DNA of 64,000 nt from Owenia fusiformis (lineage: Eukaryota > Annelida > Polychaeta > Sabellida > Oweniidae): NCBI GenBank assembly GCA_903813345.2, contig CAIIXF020000005.1, positions 30,819,375 through 30,883,374 of the forward strand, in the 5' to 3' direction. Position 1 is the stretch's first letter. Each line of letters starts with the position of its first letter. Shown here piece after piece: positions 39,401 to 46,428 of this stretch. Both the position numbers and the translations under genes were made by a program. The notes beneath the pieces are model-generated. The model was not told where the DNA came from. It ran no database searches and saw only the letters and a program-made list of their open reading frames with translations.

Positions 39401-42400
39401 AGATTGAACAAAGGACACACTATTTCAATAATAAAATACCATATTTAATGGGCCACTTCAATGTTTTAGCATATCAAAAATATTTTGAAACATTAGTGAT
39501 GTCACTAAGGGGCGGGGTCAAAATATCAATGTTCATATGGAGACGAAAGTAATTTCGCTTGGACAACAACCCCCCCACCCCCCCTCTAGACGAAAGCTTA
39601 GGTCACTTCAAAAAAACATTGATTTTCGTGAATTAACACACGTTCGCAATTTAACTGCATTGAACTCTTCAAAAGGAGGAGGGAAAAGTACGGAATTTAT
39701 TTGAAAAATGATCGAATTATCGTCTTTATCTACCGATATTTTGGACCTATCACACAAAAAAGCTCACGAACTATTGAAAACAAGCCTTTTTATCAGAAAT
39801 TAGTGCCAGAAAAAGTGGGTAAGTCCAATTATTTTTTGTATATCAGATCCGAATTATCGATGTTTTTTTGGTCAACGAAAGTGCCCAAAAACCCCCTCCC
39901 CCCTCGCGAAAGTACTTTCGTCTCCATATGAACATCGATATTTTGACCCCGCCCCTAAGGTACCAAAAACTTTTTGAAAAAAATTGAATTTTTTTTTTGA
40001 TGTCAATCTTTTCTAAATATGTTAGACTTTCATAAAAAACCAATGTTGATTGTCTAACCAGGTCAAAAGGAAGAATAAATTATGTTTTAGATATCACTGT
40101 ACCATTGGTTTCTATGAGAACTAAAATTTTGAAATGCATTTTTCTCAGAACCATTTTCATGCACTGATAAGTTCATTTCTCGCTTATTTATGAACTGATT
40201 TTCTTAATTTTTTCGGCAAAAAACATGGGAGGATGAATGCTATACACTGGTATGAATTGTGGCTAATTAGAAGATATGAGTGACCTCTAAAAGTTGGTTT
40301 TAAATAAATTCACAAATTTTGGAACAAAAAGTCTATCAAAAACCTTTTTGAAATTAAAAAAAAAGTTTCACATATCACACTTTGATAACATTGGGTAAGA
40401 CTACAATATAAGCAAAAGTGGTTTAAACTTTATATAGGGCCTTTAAAAGACGTCCTAACTCAAAAGACGTCTTAACTCAAAAGCGTTTTACGTAAGACGT
40501 CTTAGGAGTATCATGTAAATTCAGGTAATATCAATGGAACTCACCATCTTCAAGAAAGAATTTATCCAGCTGATCAGCCATTGCATTCAGATGGTTCAGT
40601 TCATCATTGCTCTCAATCTCTGGGAACACAAGCATATCCTGGAAAGAAGGTAAGTTAAGTATGTATGAGCGTTATGTAATAAAATGGGATGTTTTGGATA
40701 TAGGATTTATCCTAAGGGGAATACATGTAGCTCCCAAAAGACTGGCTAATTCTCATCATCCTTTATGCCTCTACTAGTAAAATGGTAATTTTTTAATTTA
40801 ATATTCTAAAATCTAAGATGAAACATGGGCTTTTAACTAGAATTAATTGAAAGCCCATGGATGAAATTAGGTAATTAGGATGACATGTTACAATATGACC
40901 ACTTGAAATATCAACATCTACTTATTTCTGATTCAATGTTCAAGCACTTCATACGCATCTTCTCACGCTCGATCTTCACTGTGTTCAGACAGGTGGGAGC
41001 CGAGTGAATGAAGATCATCACGTATCATGCATTATACCACTCTATGTCCGATTACAGGTGTATTACATGGGTCTATAACAACGATATACAGTGGAAAGTG
41101 GTATATCGTCATCGTATACAACTCCTCCGTATACACTCCAGCGTATACCACTGTCGAAGTGCATTCTGGGAACTAATGAATATTGACCGAAGAACGAGGT
41201 GTATGTTTTGTGACACATGATTTCCTAGAATCAAGTGACGTCATAAATGGTTCCCAAATGATTTGCTAGAATCAAGTGACGTCATAAATCGATCGAGATC
41301 AACATCGGCATTACTGAGTTGGCTATGGGATATTTTTATGTTTTTTATAATTGTTATGATTGTGTTTGAATCAACTGTAATTGAACTTAGAGTGGCATAA
41401 TAAGATTATATAATGGTTCATTCTGTATATCGTGCATTTTATACTCTCGTGAGAATATAATATATTCACTCGTTCGCTACGCTCACTTATGAATATATTA
41501 TAATCACTCAGTATAAACACGATATACAGAATGAACCATTATATAACCTCATATTCCAATATATCTACCACATGGCGCAACACATGTTATAAATGGTAGG
41601 ACTTTAGTTTTGAACTATCTCAGTGCGATTATTACTGTTATAAGAAATGTTTATTCAGGTAGAACATGAATGATGAGGCAAATGAGGCGCTTGCGATTTT
41701 TTAACATACTAGAAATAATCCTCTATCAATGATTCTATCAATTTTCTATTAATTTAAATTAATTGAAAGTTTTACAGATTTTTGATCTTATAAATAATAA
41801 ATTTTTGATTCAATTGTGAACAATTTCATTCCGTAAGAGTGATCATCATGTTCACTTATTGCTAGGCAGGCAGGGCAATGTTTGAAAATATGTTTCACCC
41901 CGTCACTTTTTTCTCCCTGGCTACGTCACTGCATGAGCCCATGGTAACTGGTACCCCCTAGGAATTGCCTTTCTGTTGAAATACACTGAGACTACACTTT
42001 GTTAATGAATACGGAGTGGCTCCAGGACCGACAATTGTCGGTACTGGAGACTGTCCAGGGGTATTTGCTGGGGTACCGACAATTGTCGGCGCTCTATCGT
42101 CAACTAGTAGTGCCAGATAGAGAACCGACAATTGTCGGTACGCAAGTGGCTGCTACGTGTTTTTGCTAGAGAGCCGACAATTTCATAAATAAATCCACTA
42201 CTTTTACTTTTGGAAATAACTTTATCACTGGTAGTCTAGTGGTTAGCGAGCACGACTCGAACACACTCGGTCCCGAGTTCGAATCCCGGCAAGATCTTCT
42301 TTTTTTCTTTTGAGGGGGGGGGGCATAGTGCTTCTTTTGCAGTATGGAATCGTACAGGCATTAACTTGTAGTGAGCCATAATTTATTTCGACTAAAATTG

Positions 42401-44132
42401 ATTCAACTTCCATCAAAATTGTCCTACAAGCTTCAGTTAAAAAACATTTTAAAGCTCTTTTCTTGTTCTATCTAATGGGTCGATATATACAGTTAGGGGA
42501 GGGGATGCTTTCGCCCCCGTCACTCTCTACCCTTACTACGCCATGGCACAGGAGAAATATCTCATTTCGAATATATCACTGTTTACTTTGCGTTTGGTAG
42601 CTCTCTCATGCGAGATGGAATCGTGGCCATTAACTAAGGGAGCCAAATGCATCAAAAATTGTGCTATAAGGTATGAGTACCATAATCCAACACCAAATTC
42701 GAAAATTCATAACAATACTTTGCACATATGGCGTTCGTGATCATTTATAAAACGCTTACCCACCATAGTGTTATATATCAAAATGCACCTGGCCATATAG
42801 GGGTTCGATTGACCTACATCAAATTATAGGGAGTCAGGTTACTTTTTGAGATATCAGCGTCCGTTTATTGTAACTCGCGTTTGCTACCACTTCCTCAATT
42901 CTGATATGACGGGCAAACGCATAGTAAACATGCTCACGTTCGGAACTATTTTGACCTACATCGCTATTTTCGTAATTCAAATGAAAGTTGAACTCCTCTT
43001 TATTTTGATACCAGTAGTGGCATACTAGGTATCCTAGAAGCCAACTATGGGTTATTTAGAACGATACCACAGGTTTTTAAATGGACTATATAGGGGTCAT
43101 ACCTTTTGGCGGATGGATATGGAACCTCATACCATAAGCTTCAGATAAAAAACATTCTAGCTATTTTCTTCTATCTAATGGGTAGCAAACTCCCCTTTCT
43201 ACGCCTGATCGACTCAGGAGAAATATCCTGTCTGTTTAGAATATATATAGCCGTTTACTCTGCATTAATAGCTCTTTAACGTCTTACTTGTTCATGTTTT
43301 TTATTGGGCCTTTCAACGTTTACTACCATTCCCTGTTCCCGGGCTACCATTTTTTGACTGGGTTTGGTAATCCCCGGGTAATCGGGGCTAATGCCCTCCC
43401 CGGGTTTTGCACTTGTTCCCAAAATATCCGTATGATATCTGAAATATCCCCCCGCGCATTGCGCATGCGCCAGAAAATTCGAAAATCAATATTTGTCGGT
43501 CCGGTCCTCTAGCGTGTAAACACAGCATATCTCCCGTACCGACAATTTATTTGTCGGTCCTCTAGCGTGCCACCACATCAGAGTCTAGAGTACCGACAAT
43601 TGTCGGTACTCTAGCCTTTACGTAATGAATAAGGTCACCATCACTGCGATGTTGCACAGTGGTCATAGTGGCTGCGACATCTCAGTAAGTGTGATATGTA
43701 ATAAATGATCCATAGGCCCCGGGTACATGTATAAAATAGCGATACATGTTCCCGGGGCCTATGGAATGATCCCTCTCCACATTTATGGGGGTACTCTTCA
43801 CCAGATCTCAGACCCGTCACGTCAGACCTCACTCAGATCTAAAGATTATTCTTCATCAGTCCAATACCTGGATCGGACCCACATTTCAATAAATACTTAT
43901 TTACACATACCTTTTCGAATTTACCTAAGAACAACTGTTTTGCAAATGGGACATTTGTGACTGGTTTGACATTTTCAACAATTTCTGCTTGCCCTCGTCC
44001 GGAATAATCAGATTCAGCCATGTTTGACGCATATTTCCGGCAGGGTATTACACGTTTTATTTTCTGTAAGTGTCCTATATTGTTCCGCCGTAAAGCCAAT
44101 CGGCATATATTTGTGCAATTTGTAGAAAACAT
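21477..44132 (-). CDS. ACAD9: Acyl-CoA dehydrogenase family member 9, mitochondrial (644 aa, complete)
   Basis: Seventeen coding exons: 44132-43911, 40638-40545, 35544-35443, 35322-35216, 34027-33927, 33606-33456, 33115-33013, 32609-32460, 32000-31930, 25822-25703, 25194-25066, 24329-24250, 23895-23778, 23554-23477, 22812-22684, 22074-21996, 21577-21477. Every junction is GT-AG and in phase; the total is 1935 bases. The product is 644 aa, close to the 621 of human ACAD9. An Arg-rich presequence precedes [12 protein letters not shown]. Then come the FAD/substrate signature (FCLTEPSSGSDAAS), [11 protein letters not shown], the catalytic Glu in IFEGTNE and the C-terminal SRASRS helix. [11 protein letters not shown] and RGSNTCEVHFEN match ACAD9 better than ACADVL. 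Family role: FAD-binding inner-membrane protein that assembles respiratory complex I and can oxidise long-chain acyl-CoA. The second signature reads GGMSY where GGLGY is usual. An alternative in-frame ATG lies at 44159. Introns 2 and 9 hold three other genes. Confidence 0.93.
21578..21860. repeat. Minisatellite in ACAD9 intron 16 carrying copies of the exon 17 splice site
   Basis: Units of 37-41 bp (GTGATATAGCTACAACTAAA then GGTAAACTCATGAACTTGATT), about six to seven copies, directly abut exon 17. On the minus strand each unit contains TTGCAG or TTGTAG followed by CTATATCACATAATCAAG. That is nearly identical to the true acceptor and first bases of exon 17 (TTTGCAG, CTATATCTCATAATCAAG). The array therefore seems to have grown from the intron-exon border. 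Confidence 0.8.
22868..23469. repeat. Minisatellite filling ACAD9 intron 14
   Basis: About 19 imperfect copies of a roughly 32-bp unit (TTCAAGGTGACAGTATTTAA then GTATTTGCAGTA). The array occupies nearly the whole 664-base intron, stopping about 8 bases from the exon 14 donor and about 55 bases from the exon 15 acceptor. Confidence 0.9.
24551..24690 (+). repeat. Second copy of the dispersed GATGGACAG repeat
   Basis: Shares CCACCAAATATGAAGAAAAT, the following GATGGACAG/GACGAATGG run and GGAGGGCTTCACGATATC with the copy at 10470-10850. It lies in ACAD9 intron 11. Confidence 0.55.
25205..25262 (-). pseudogene. Degenerate partial copy of ACAD9 exon 11
   Basis: The plus strand carries TTCATATAGCTCATGCCCCC followed by an AAACAT...ATTG stretch and TACTGTCC. 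This parallels real exon 11 at about 25120-25175, which has the same 20-mer and continues AAACATCTGCATTG...TACTGTACC. The copy has an inserted A and lacks an intact frame. It sits in intron 10 right beside exon 11, so it is probably a tandem partial duplication. Confidence 0.65.
25316..25645 (-). repeat. tRNA-derived SINE with (AATAC)n tail
   Basis: On the minus strand the element starts with a tRNA-like head: an A box in TAGCTCAGTGGTAGC and a B box in CCGGATTCGATCTCC. A body of about 200 bp follows, including GGTACCTCTCCAAGGACAAG, and it ends in AGTACAATACAATACAATAC. A head, body and short-repeat tail are the standard SINE layout. It lies in ACAD9 intron 10. Confidence 0.75.
26296..27300 (-). 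CDS. Small secreted Cys-rich protein (90 aa), nested in ACAD9 intron 9
   Basis: Three exons at 27300-27282, 26750-26621 and 26419-26296 join in phase (1, then 2) with GT-AG borders to give 90 codons. The first 20 residues form a signal peptide ([17 protein letters not shown]) split by intron 1. The mature part of about 70 residues has six cysteines: two CxxC pairs (YCGTC and KCSNC) and two single Cys (YKCSG, GKCTY), probably three disulfides. It ends EPVP. An AATAAA lies on the minus strand at 26246-26251. No family is recognised; an antimicrobial, toxin-like or signalling role would be a guess. It is in the same orientation as ACAD9, so its exons lie in the host's pre-mRNA but are out of phase with it. 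The longer upstream in-frame extension to 27450 is ignored because it would bury the signal peptide. Confidence 0.72.
28324..31485 (+). CDS. Secreted Cys-rich protein (132 aa), nested antisense in ACAD9 intron 9
   Basis: Four exons at 28324-28348, 30196-30249, 30660-30791 and 31298-31485 all join in phase 1 with GT-AG borders, giving 132 codons and TAA. The signal peptide is [18 protein letters not shown], split by intron 1. A short acidic propeptide-like stretch follows, ending at a dibasic site (SVEKR), then EHGKWNYC. The mature part has six cysteines (NYC, WRC, RTC, FRC, NDC, FWC) and is rich in Trp, Tyr, Lys and Arg. An AATAAA lies at 31553. The family is not recognised. Conserved phase-1 junctions, the signal peptide, the possible KR cleavage site and three potential disulfides suggest a secreted peptide hormone, defence or toxin-like protein; this is inference. 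Intron 1 holds a 1.06 kb TIR element. A weak resemblance of its end ([10 protein letters not shown]) to that of the 90-aa neighbour ([10 protein letters not shown]) may mean distant relationship. Confidence 0.75.
28554..29615. mobile_element. 1.06 kb TIR element, CAGTAAAACCTGT family, TA-flanked
   Basis: The left end is CAGTAAAACCTGTCTAATCC and the right end, reversed, CAGTAAAACCTGTATATCTG. Both ends then carry GGTGTTC-type repeats (TAATCCGAACACC), and both are flanked by TA, as for Tc1/mariner-superfamily insertions. No transposase frame was seen, so it is non-autonomous. A poly-G run lies near 28642. It sits in intron 1 of the 132-aa gene and in ACAD9 intron 9. Confidence 0.75.
29813..29960 (+). 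repeat. GTCACCAC-hairpin element copy
   Basis: Begins ACAAGGCCTTAAAATGC, then CACCACCTGCCATTTATTAC and GCCAAACATC-type repeats, then GAGACCATAACAATATGTCA and the hairpin TATGTCACCACTTTGGGTGG plus TGACATA. It lies between the TIR element and exon 2 of the 132-aa gene. Confidence 0.7.
34115..34270 (-). repeat. Probable 3' end of a LINE with (TAC)n tail
   Basis: On the minus strand, about 110 bp of sequence with GGTCGGCATCAGCCAGGCAC ends in ACATAAATAAATAAAGATAC followed by a TAC/ACT triplet run. An AATAAA-like stretch followed by a short tandem tail is typical of 5'-truncated CR1/L2-like retroposons. The family is not confirmed. It lies in ACAD9 intron 4. Confidence 0.45.
36005..36040 (+). promoter_or_regulatory. 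TATA-box promoter of the lectin gene
   Basis: TATAAAAAG at 36005 and TATAAAGG at 36031 precede a stretch that ends in a good donor (GCAGAG|GTAAGA) at 36131/36132. The next acceptor (CTTTTCAG) is at 36372-36379, six bases before... the lectin ATG region. This fits a non-coding first exon of about 70-100 bases starting near 36036 or 36060. Confidence 0.55.
36133..36265. repeat. 27-bp tandem repeat in the lectin 5' UTR intron
   Basis: Four to five copies of GTTAAATACAGTGTTTTGGT plus CTTACAT begin almost at the donor site. On the minus strand they create a short repetitive reading frame (TCKTKTL repeats) that is not a gene. Confidence 0.85.
36385..36855 (+). CDS. C-type lectin, nested in ACAD9 intron 2, frameshifted near its 3' end
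   Basis: The ATG follows a 3' splice site (CTTTTCAG) by six bases. The signal peptide is about residues 1-23 ([18 protein letters not shown]). A C-type lectin domain follows: CPLGF (Cys34), CYNF (Cys47), [15 protein letters not shown] (Cys65), WQWAGG, then SQPN (137-139) at the usual sugar-binding loop and KCTVLW (Cys146). The frame stops at TAA 36853-36855, right after GSDQIA, before the last two conserved positions of the fold. In the +1-shifted frame, from 36848 to a stop at 36905-36907, the sequence reads HNWKC...LHYIC, the expected end of the domain. One extra base around the AAA at 36845-36847 would explain it: a recent null allele, a pseudogene, or a sequence error. AATAAA is at 37164. 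Secreted, probably an immune or mucus lectin. Confidence 0.85.
   Translation: MKTILAGLIFAIIILNVGTTTMAHCDSYVHGSVCPLGFIFNEQLGSCYNFVISEKTTWYNALTFCNSMGANLAAIESQAEYDFLRNEIKGRGIVGDGAETGNSFFIGGNFLNGMWQWAGGPSWKTKVMLSAPWASSQPNAVNVDKCTVLWGSDQIA
37489..38051. mobile_element. 563-bp TIR element, CAGGGTGA termini, TA-flanked
   Basis: The left end CAGGGTGATCCAAAAATGTC and the reversed right end CAGGGTGACCCAAAAGAAAT are inverted repeats, each flanked by TA. This is the signature of a Tc1/mariner-superfamily non-autonomous element. The interior has only a chance reading frame. It lies in ACAD9 intron 2. Confidence 0.75.
39507..39956. repeat. Inverted repeat pair (about 50-bp arms)
   Basis: The left arm (39507-39559) starts AGGGGCGGGGTCAAAATATC and continues GTTCATATGGAGACGAAAGT. 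The right arm (39904-39956) is its reverse complement with two or three mismatches. The spacing is about 345 bases, with C-rich runs on both inner sides. It is probably a foldback element or MITE in ACAD9 intron 2. The arms give the same short peptide when read on opposite strands, which is an artefact. Confidence 0.7.
41219..41290 (+). promoter_or_regulatory. Duplicated consensus CRE sites
   Basis: A 41-bp direct repeat (CTAGAATCAAGTGACGTCAT then AAAT) occurs twice. Each copy carries a perfect cAMP response element TGACGTCA, at 41236-41243 and 41277-41284. They lie in ACAD9 intron 1. Binding by CREB/ATF is inferred from the motif alone. Confidence 0.4.
41403..41549. repeat. Palindromic foldback (about 65-bp arms)
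   Basis: The left arm ATTATATAATGGTTCATTCT plus GTATATCGTG is mirrored by CACGATATACAGAATGAACC plus ATTATATAA. The inner arms share GAATATAATATATTCA-like sequence around a short loop (CGTTCGCTACGCTCAC). It resembles a palindromic MITE. Confidence 0.75.
42027..42185. repeat. Regularly spaced 16-bp palindromes, left cluster
   Basis: ACCGACAATTGTCGGT is perfect at 42027-42042 and 42124-42139, has one change at 42075-42090, and has a half copy at 42173. Starts are 48-49 bases apart. The 32-33-base spacers between copies are not alike. Confidence 0.85.
42227..42299 (+). repeat. tRNA-like sequence (SINE head or tRNA pseudogene)
   Basis: GGTAGTCTAGTGGTTAGCGA has a good A-box region and GAGTTCGAATCCCGG a good B box, as in tRNA-Glu/Asp. 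The 7-base acceptor strands do not pair and the D and T stems have mismatches, so it is unlikely to be a working tRNA. T-rich then G-rich runs follow. Confidence 0.6.
42390..43285. repeat. Diverged direct duplication between the palindrome clusters
   Basis: The stretch around 42420-42610 (AAGCTTCAGTTAAAAAACAT, CTATCTAATGGGT, CAGGAGAAATAT) reappears diverged at about 43135-43280 (AAGCTTCAGATAAAAAACAT, CTATCTAATGGGT, CAGGAGAAATAT). The short reading frames here have no splice context or recognised domain. Confidence 0.55.
43492..43614. repeat. Palindrome cluster, right side
   Basis: A half site lies at 43493-43500, a split palindrome TACCGACAATTTATTTGTCGG around 43537-43558, and a perfect one at 43592-43607. 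The last is inside a 30-base perfect palindrome running from CTAGAGTACCGAC to GTCGGTACTCTAG (43585-43614). TCCTCTAGCGTG is also repeated. With the left cluster it brackets about 1.3 kb of ACAD9 intron 1. Confidence 0.8.
43706..43772. repeat. Short hairpin insertion with possible 8-bp duplication
   Basis: CCATAGGCCCCGGGTACATG (from 43710) pairs with CATGTTCCCGGGGCCTATGG (to 43764) around a 9-base loop. AATGATCC occurs at both edges (43704-43711 and 43765-43772), like an 8-bp target-site duplication that overlaps the left arm. Confidence 0.6.
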
Positions 44133-44683
44133 GACAAAACAACAAATTTTATAACTCAAAAAAATATTGTGTGACTTTCTTCAGGAAAGACGAACAGACT
44201 CGTTGAACTAGTTCAATTCTAAAAGGGGTGGTAGGTTAACAAAATATATTCCAGTTTTATTTTCATAGATATTTGCGTAATCTTCACTTAAAAGCTATAT
44301 TTCGCATCATATTTATTATTCAATACATATATCTCAATGTAGCTAATTAGAAATGAATTTGAAAAAGAATAGACGTAATTTCATTATTTTTCATTCAAAC
44401 CTAGAACCCCTTTATGATATACTGTAATAGACTCTTCCATTTAGGGGGAATCCCAATTTTTAATAGTCTACAGGAAAAGGACAGATCACCCATCAATGTT
44501 AACAGGAGTAATAGGCCAATAAACACTGAAGAACAGAATCAGTGAGTTTAAAAGTTGATTCAGTCTCTTTCATACAATCATGCGAACAAATCCCGGAAAC
44601 AAATGTCATGAAAGCCCATGATTTTATCTAATCTAGCTTCTAAAAAGAGTCACTGCTGAGTCAAAATCAAAATTTTAGTGACA

Positions 44684-44778
44684 CTTTGAATCACAGGCAA
44701 TGGAACATTTTATTTACTTATGTATAGAGAGTGGGGGGGGGGGATTATTTCTATGTTCCATTGCCTGTGCTTTGAATC
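44684..44778. mobile_element. 78-bp hAT-like MITE with perfect TIRs and 8-bp TSD
   Basis: A 17-base perfect terminal inverted repeat (CACAGGCAATGGAACAT and its complement) bounds 44692-44769. CTTTGAAT is duplicated on both sides (44684-44691 and 44770-44777). The interior contains a G run. An 8-bp duplication is typical of hAT elements. It lies between the divergent ACAD9 and CARD-DD genes. Confidence 0.8.
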
Positions 44779-45325
44779 TAAAAAAATAAGTAATTACTTA
44801 ATGGACAAATAAAACAGTACATTGCGTGGCCTAACTTTTGTATAATTTTGTTTGTTTTGTAGTTTGATTATCATACATGTATGACATCTTCGCACACTCA
44901 CTCAATCTTCACTGTAACTAACCAACAGGAGCCGAGTGATTCAGTGAACGAAAATGATATGTGTGGCCTCTACCCTAGACTGGGGGTTTCACTGTATTCA
45001 AAACTTGGCTGGGGTCTTAGGCTGAACCCTCAGATATCAATATGTTCCCATACCAATCTGTCAAATTTCAGTGGGTTCCCATACCAACCAATGCAAAGTA
45101 CCCCATGTGCGCCGACTGATCCCCGTCAAGGTTTATATACAGTGAACCCCCAAGGGGGTAGCCTCTATTATGTTGATGTTTTTCTGCCATGTTATTCCAC
45201 ACATCAATGATTGGTTGACTTCATATATTAACTTAACAATTCAAGATCCTCTCCTATGTAGAAAGTTTATAATCTACATGTCATTGTAGCATTTTGTGTC
45301 TTGTATTCTAGCATAATTGGTCAAA

Positions 45326-46428
45326 ATGGATGCAAAATCAAAGAGAAAGAAAATGAATGCAGTGCATATAGCCATCCTTAAAGAAAAAGAGACCTGTAAA
45401 ATCTTGGTTGAAAACCTAAGCATACAATATATACTAAACCAATTGGACCAGGCAGATATATTAGACTTTACAACTAAAGAAAAGATCAACAAAACACACA
45501 GCTTCAATGATAAAGTGGCAATTTACCTTGACTGGTTCATAGTGAATGGAAAGGATGGTGACTTTGAACATTTTGTGGAAGTATTGCAAAATAACTGTGA
45601 ATCACACTTGGCACAACTTCTGCTTGATAAACTGGAGAGTGGCGAGATTTCCAAAGTTGTTGAAGGTACGTATCAATGAGTTATTTATACATTTCTGATC
45701 CAGCAAGGAAAAAATAAGACGTTAATTCAAAACAATTTTTTTTAGATCAACATTCAAGTATTTTGGAGCAGTTCAATTTGCTAACCTTTTCAACATTTTC
45801 TCATTTAGTACCTTTTCAACATGTGTCCAATTAATAACAGTTGTGGATAGTTATGGTTTGACCCCCTCCCTTCATCTAAAGAAATTATCAACATTTTCTA
45901 ATTTTGCAACCTTTTCAACATTTTCTAATTTTGAAACCTTTCAAACATTTTCTCATTTTGCAACCTTTTCAACATTTTTTAATTTTGCAACCTTTTCAAC
46001 ATTTTCTAAATTAACCTTTTCAACATTTTGTAACCCTTTCAACATTTTTTTCATTTGAAAACCCTCTCAACATTTTATCATTTTGTAACATTTTATCATT
46101 TGATACCCTTTTCAACAATTTCTCATTGCTTCCAGATACAACACTTCCAGAAGATGTCCTTCAAAGAGCAGTGTCAGAAAAAGATCTGATGCGACTCTCT
46201 AAACACGTTGGTAACAAAGGCTATGAACTCGGACAATTACTAAACATGAGCAGTGGAGAAATTCAAACACACTTAATGCAAAACGCTATGTACCCTTCTG
46301 CAGGGATCAACTCAATGTTGGTCTCTTGGAAACAGAAACAGGGAAGTAAAGCCAAAGTGGGGGATATCATCGCCATCTTTGAGGAATTGGAGATCCCAAG
46401 TGAAGAGTACATCAATGTATTCCGTTGA
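45326..46428 (+). CDS. CARD plus death-domain adaptor (CRADD/RAIDD-like, 210 aa)
   Basis: Two exons at 45326-45665 and 46136-46428 join in phase 1 (GAAG|GTACGT, TTCCAG|AT). The ATG at 45326 has a good context (CAAAATGG) and follows a 3' splice site at 45311, so a 5' UTR exon is likely. Residues about 12-103 look like a CARD (ILVENLSIQYILNQLDQADI, HFVEVLQNNCESHLAQLLL). Residues about 127-206 look like a death domain (LMRLSKHVGNKGYELGQLL, SGEIQTHL, MLVSWKQKQG, IIAIFEELEI). Each domain fills one exon. This order and length (human CRADD has 199 aa) are those of the adaptor linking caspase-2 to PIDD1. Other invertebrate CARD-DD proteins exist, so orthology is not certain. It is cytosolic and acts by death-fold pairing. 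It is divergent from ACAD9 with about 1.2 kb between the start codons. Confidence 0.85.
45775..46125. repeat. Minisatellite filling the CARD-DD intron
   Basis: About a dozen variants of CCTTTTCAACATTTTCTAAT plus TTTGCAA (24-27 bp) occupy most of the 470-base intron, up to the polypyrimidine tract of the acceptor. Plus-strand copies can be read as phenylalanine-rich frames, which are not genes. Confidence 0.85.

Noticed and set aside
39361-40043. Two frames on opposite strands sharing [10 protein letters not shown]
   Set aside because: The shared peptide comes from the inverted repeat arms read on opposite strands.
42027-42185. CRISPR-like look of palindromes with unlike spacers
   Set aside because: Only three to four units, eukaryotic intron, and a matching cluster 1.4 kb away in a transposon-like layout; no cas genes could be expected.
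42227-42299. Functional tRNA gene
   Set aside because: A and B boxes are good, but acceptor strands do not pair and stems carry mismatches, so a SINE head or pseudogene is more likely.
44881-45210. 109-codon plus-strand frame starting with ATG
   Set aside because: No domain, no splice partner, and part of it resembles a dispersed sequence also seen near 40970 (GGAGCCGAGTGA). It may be 5' UTR or intron of the CARD-DD gene.
45843-46058. Phe-rich frame (repeats of FSTFSNFATF)
   Set aside because: It is the minisatellite in the CARD-DD intron, between two exons that join in phase.
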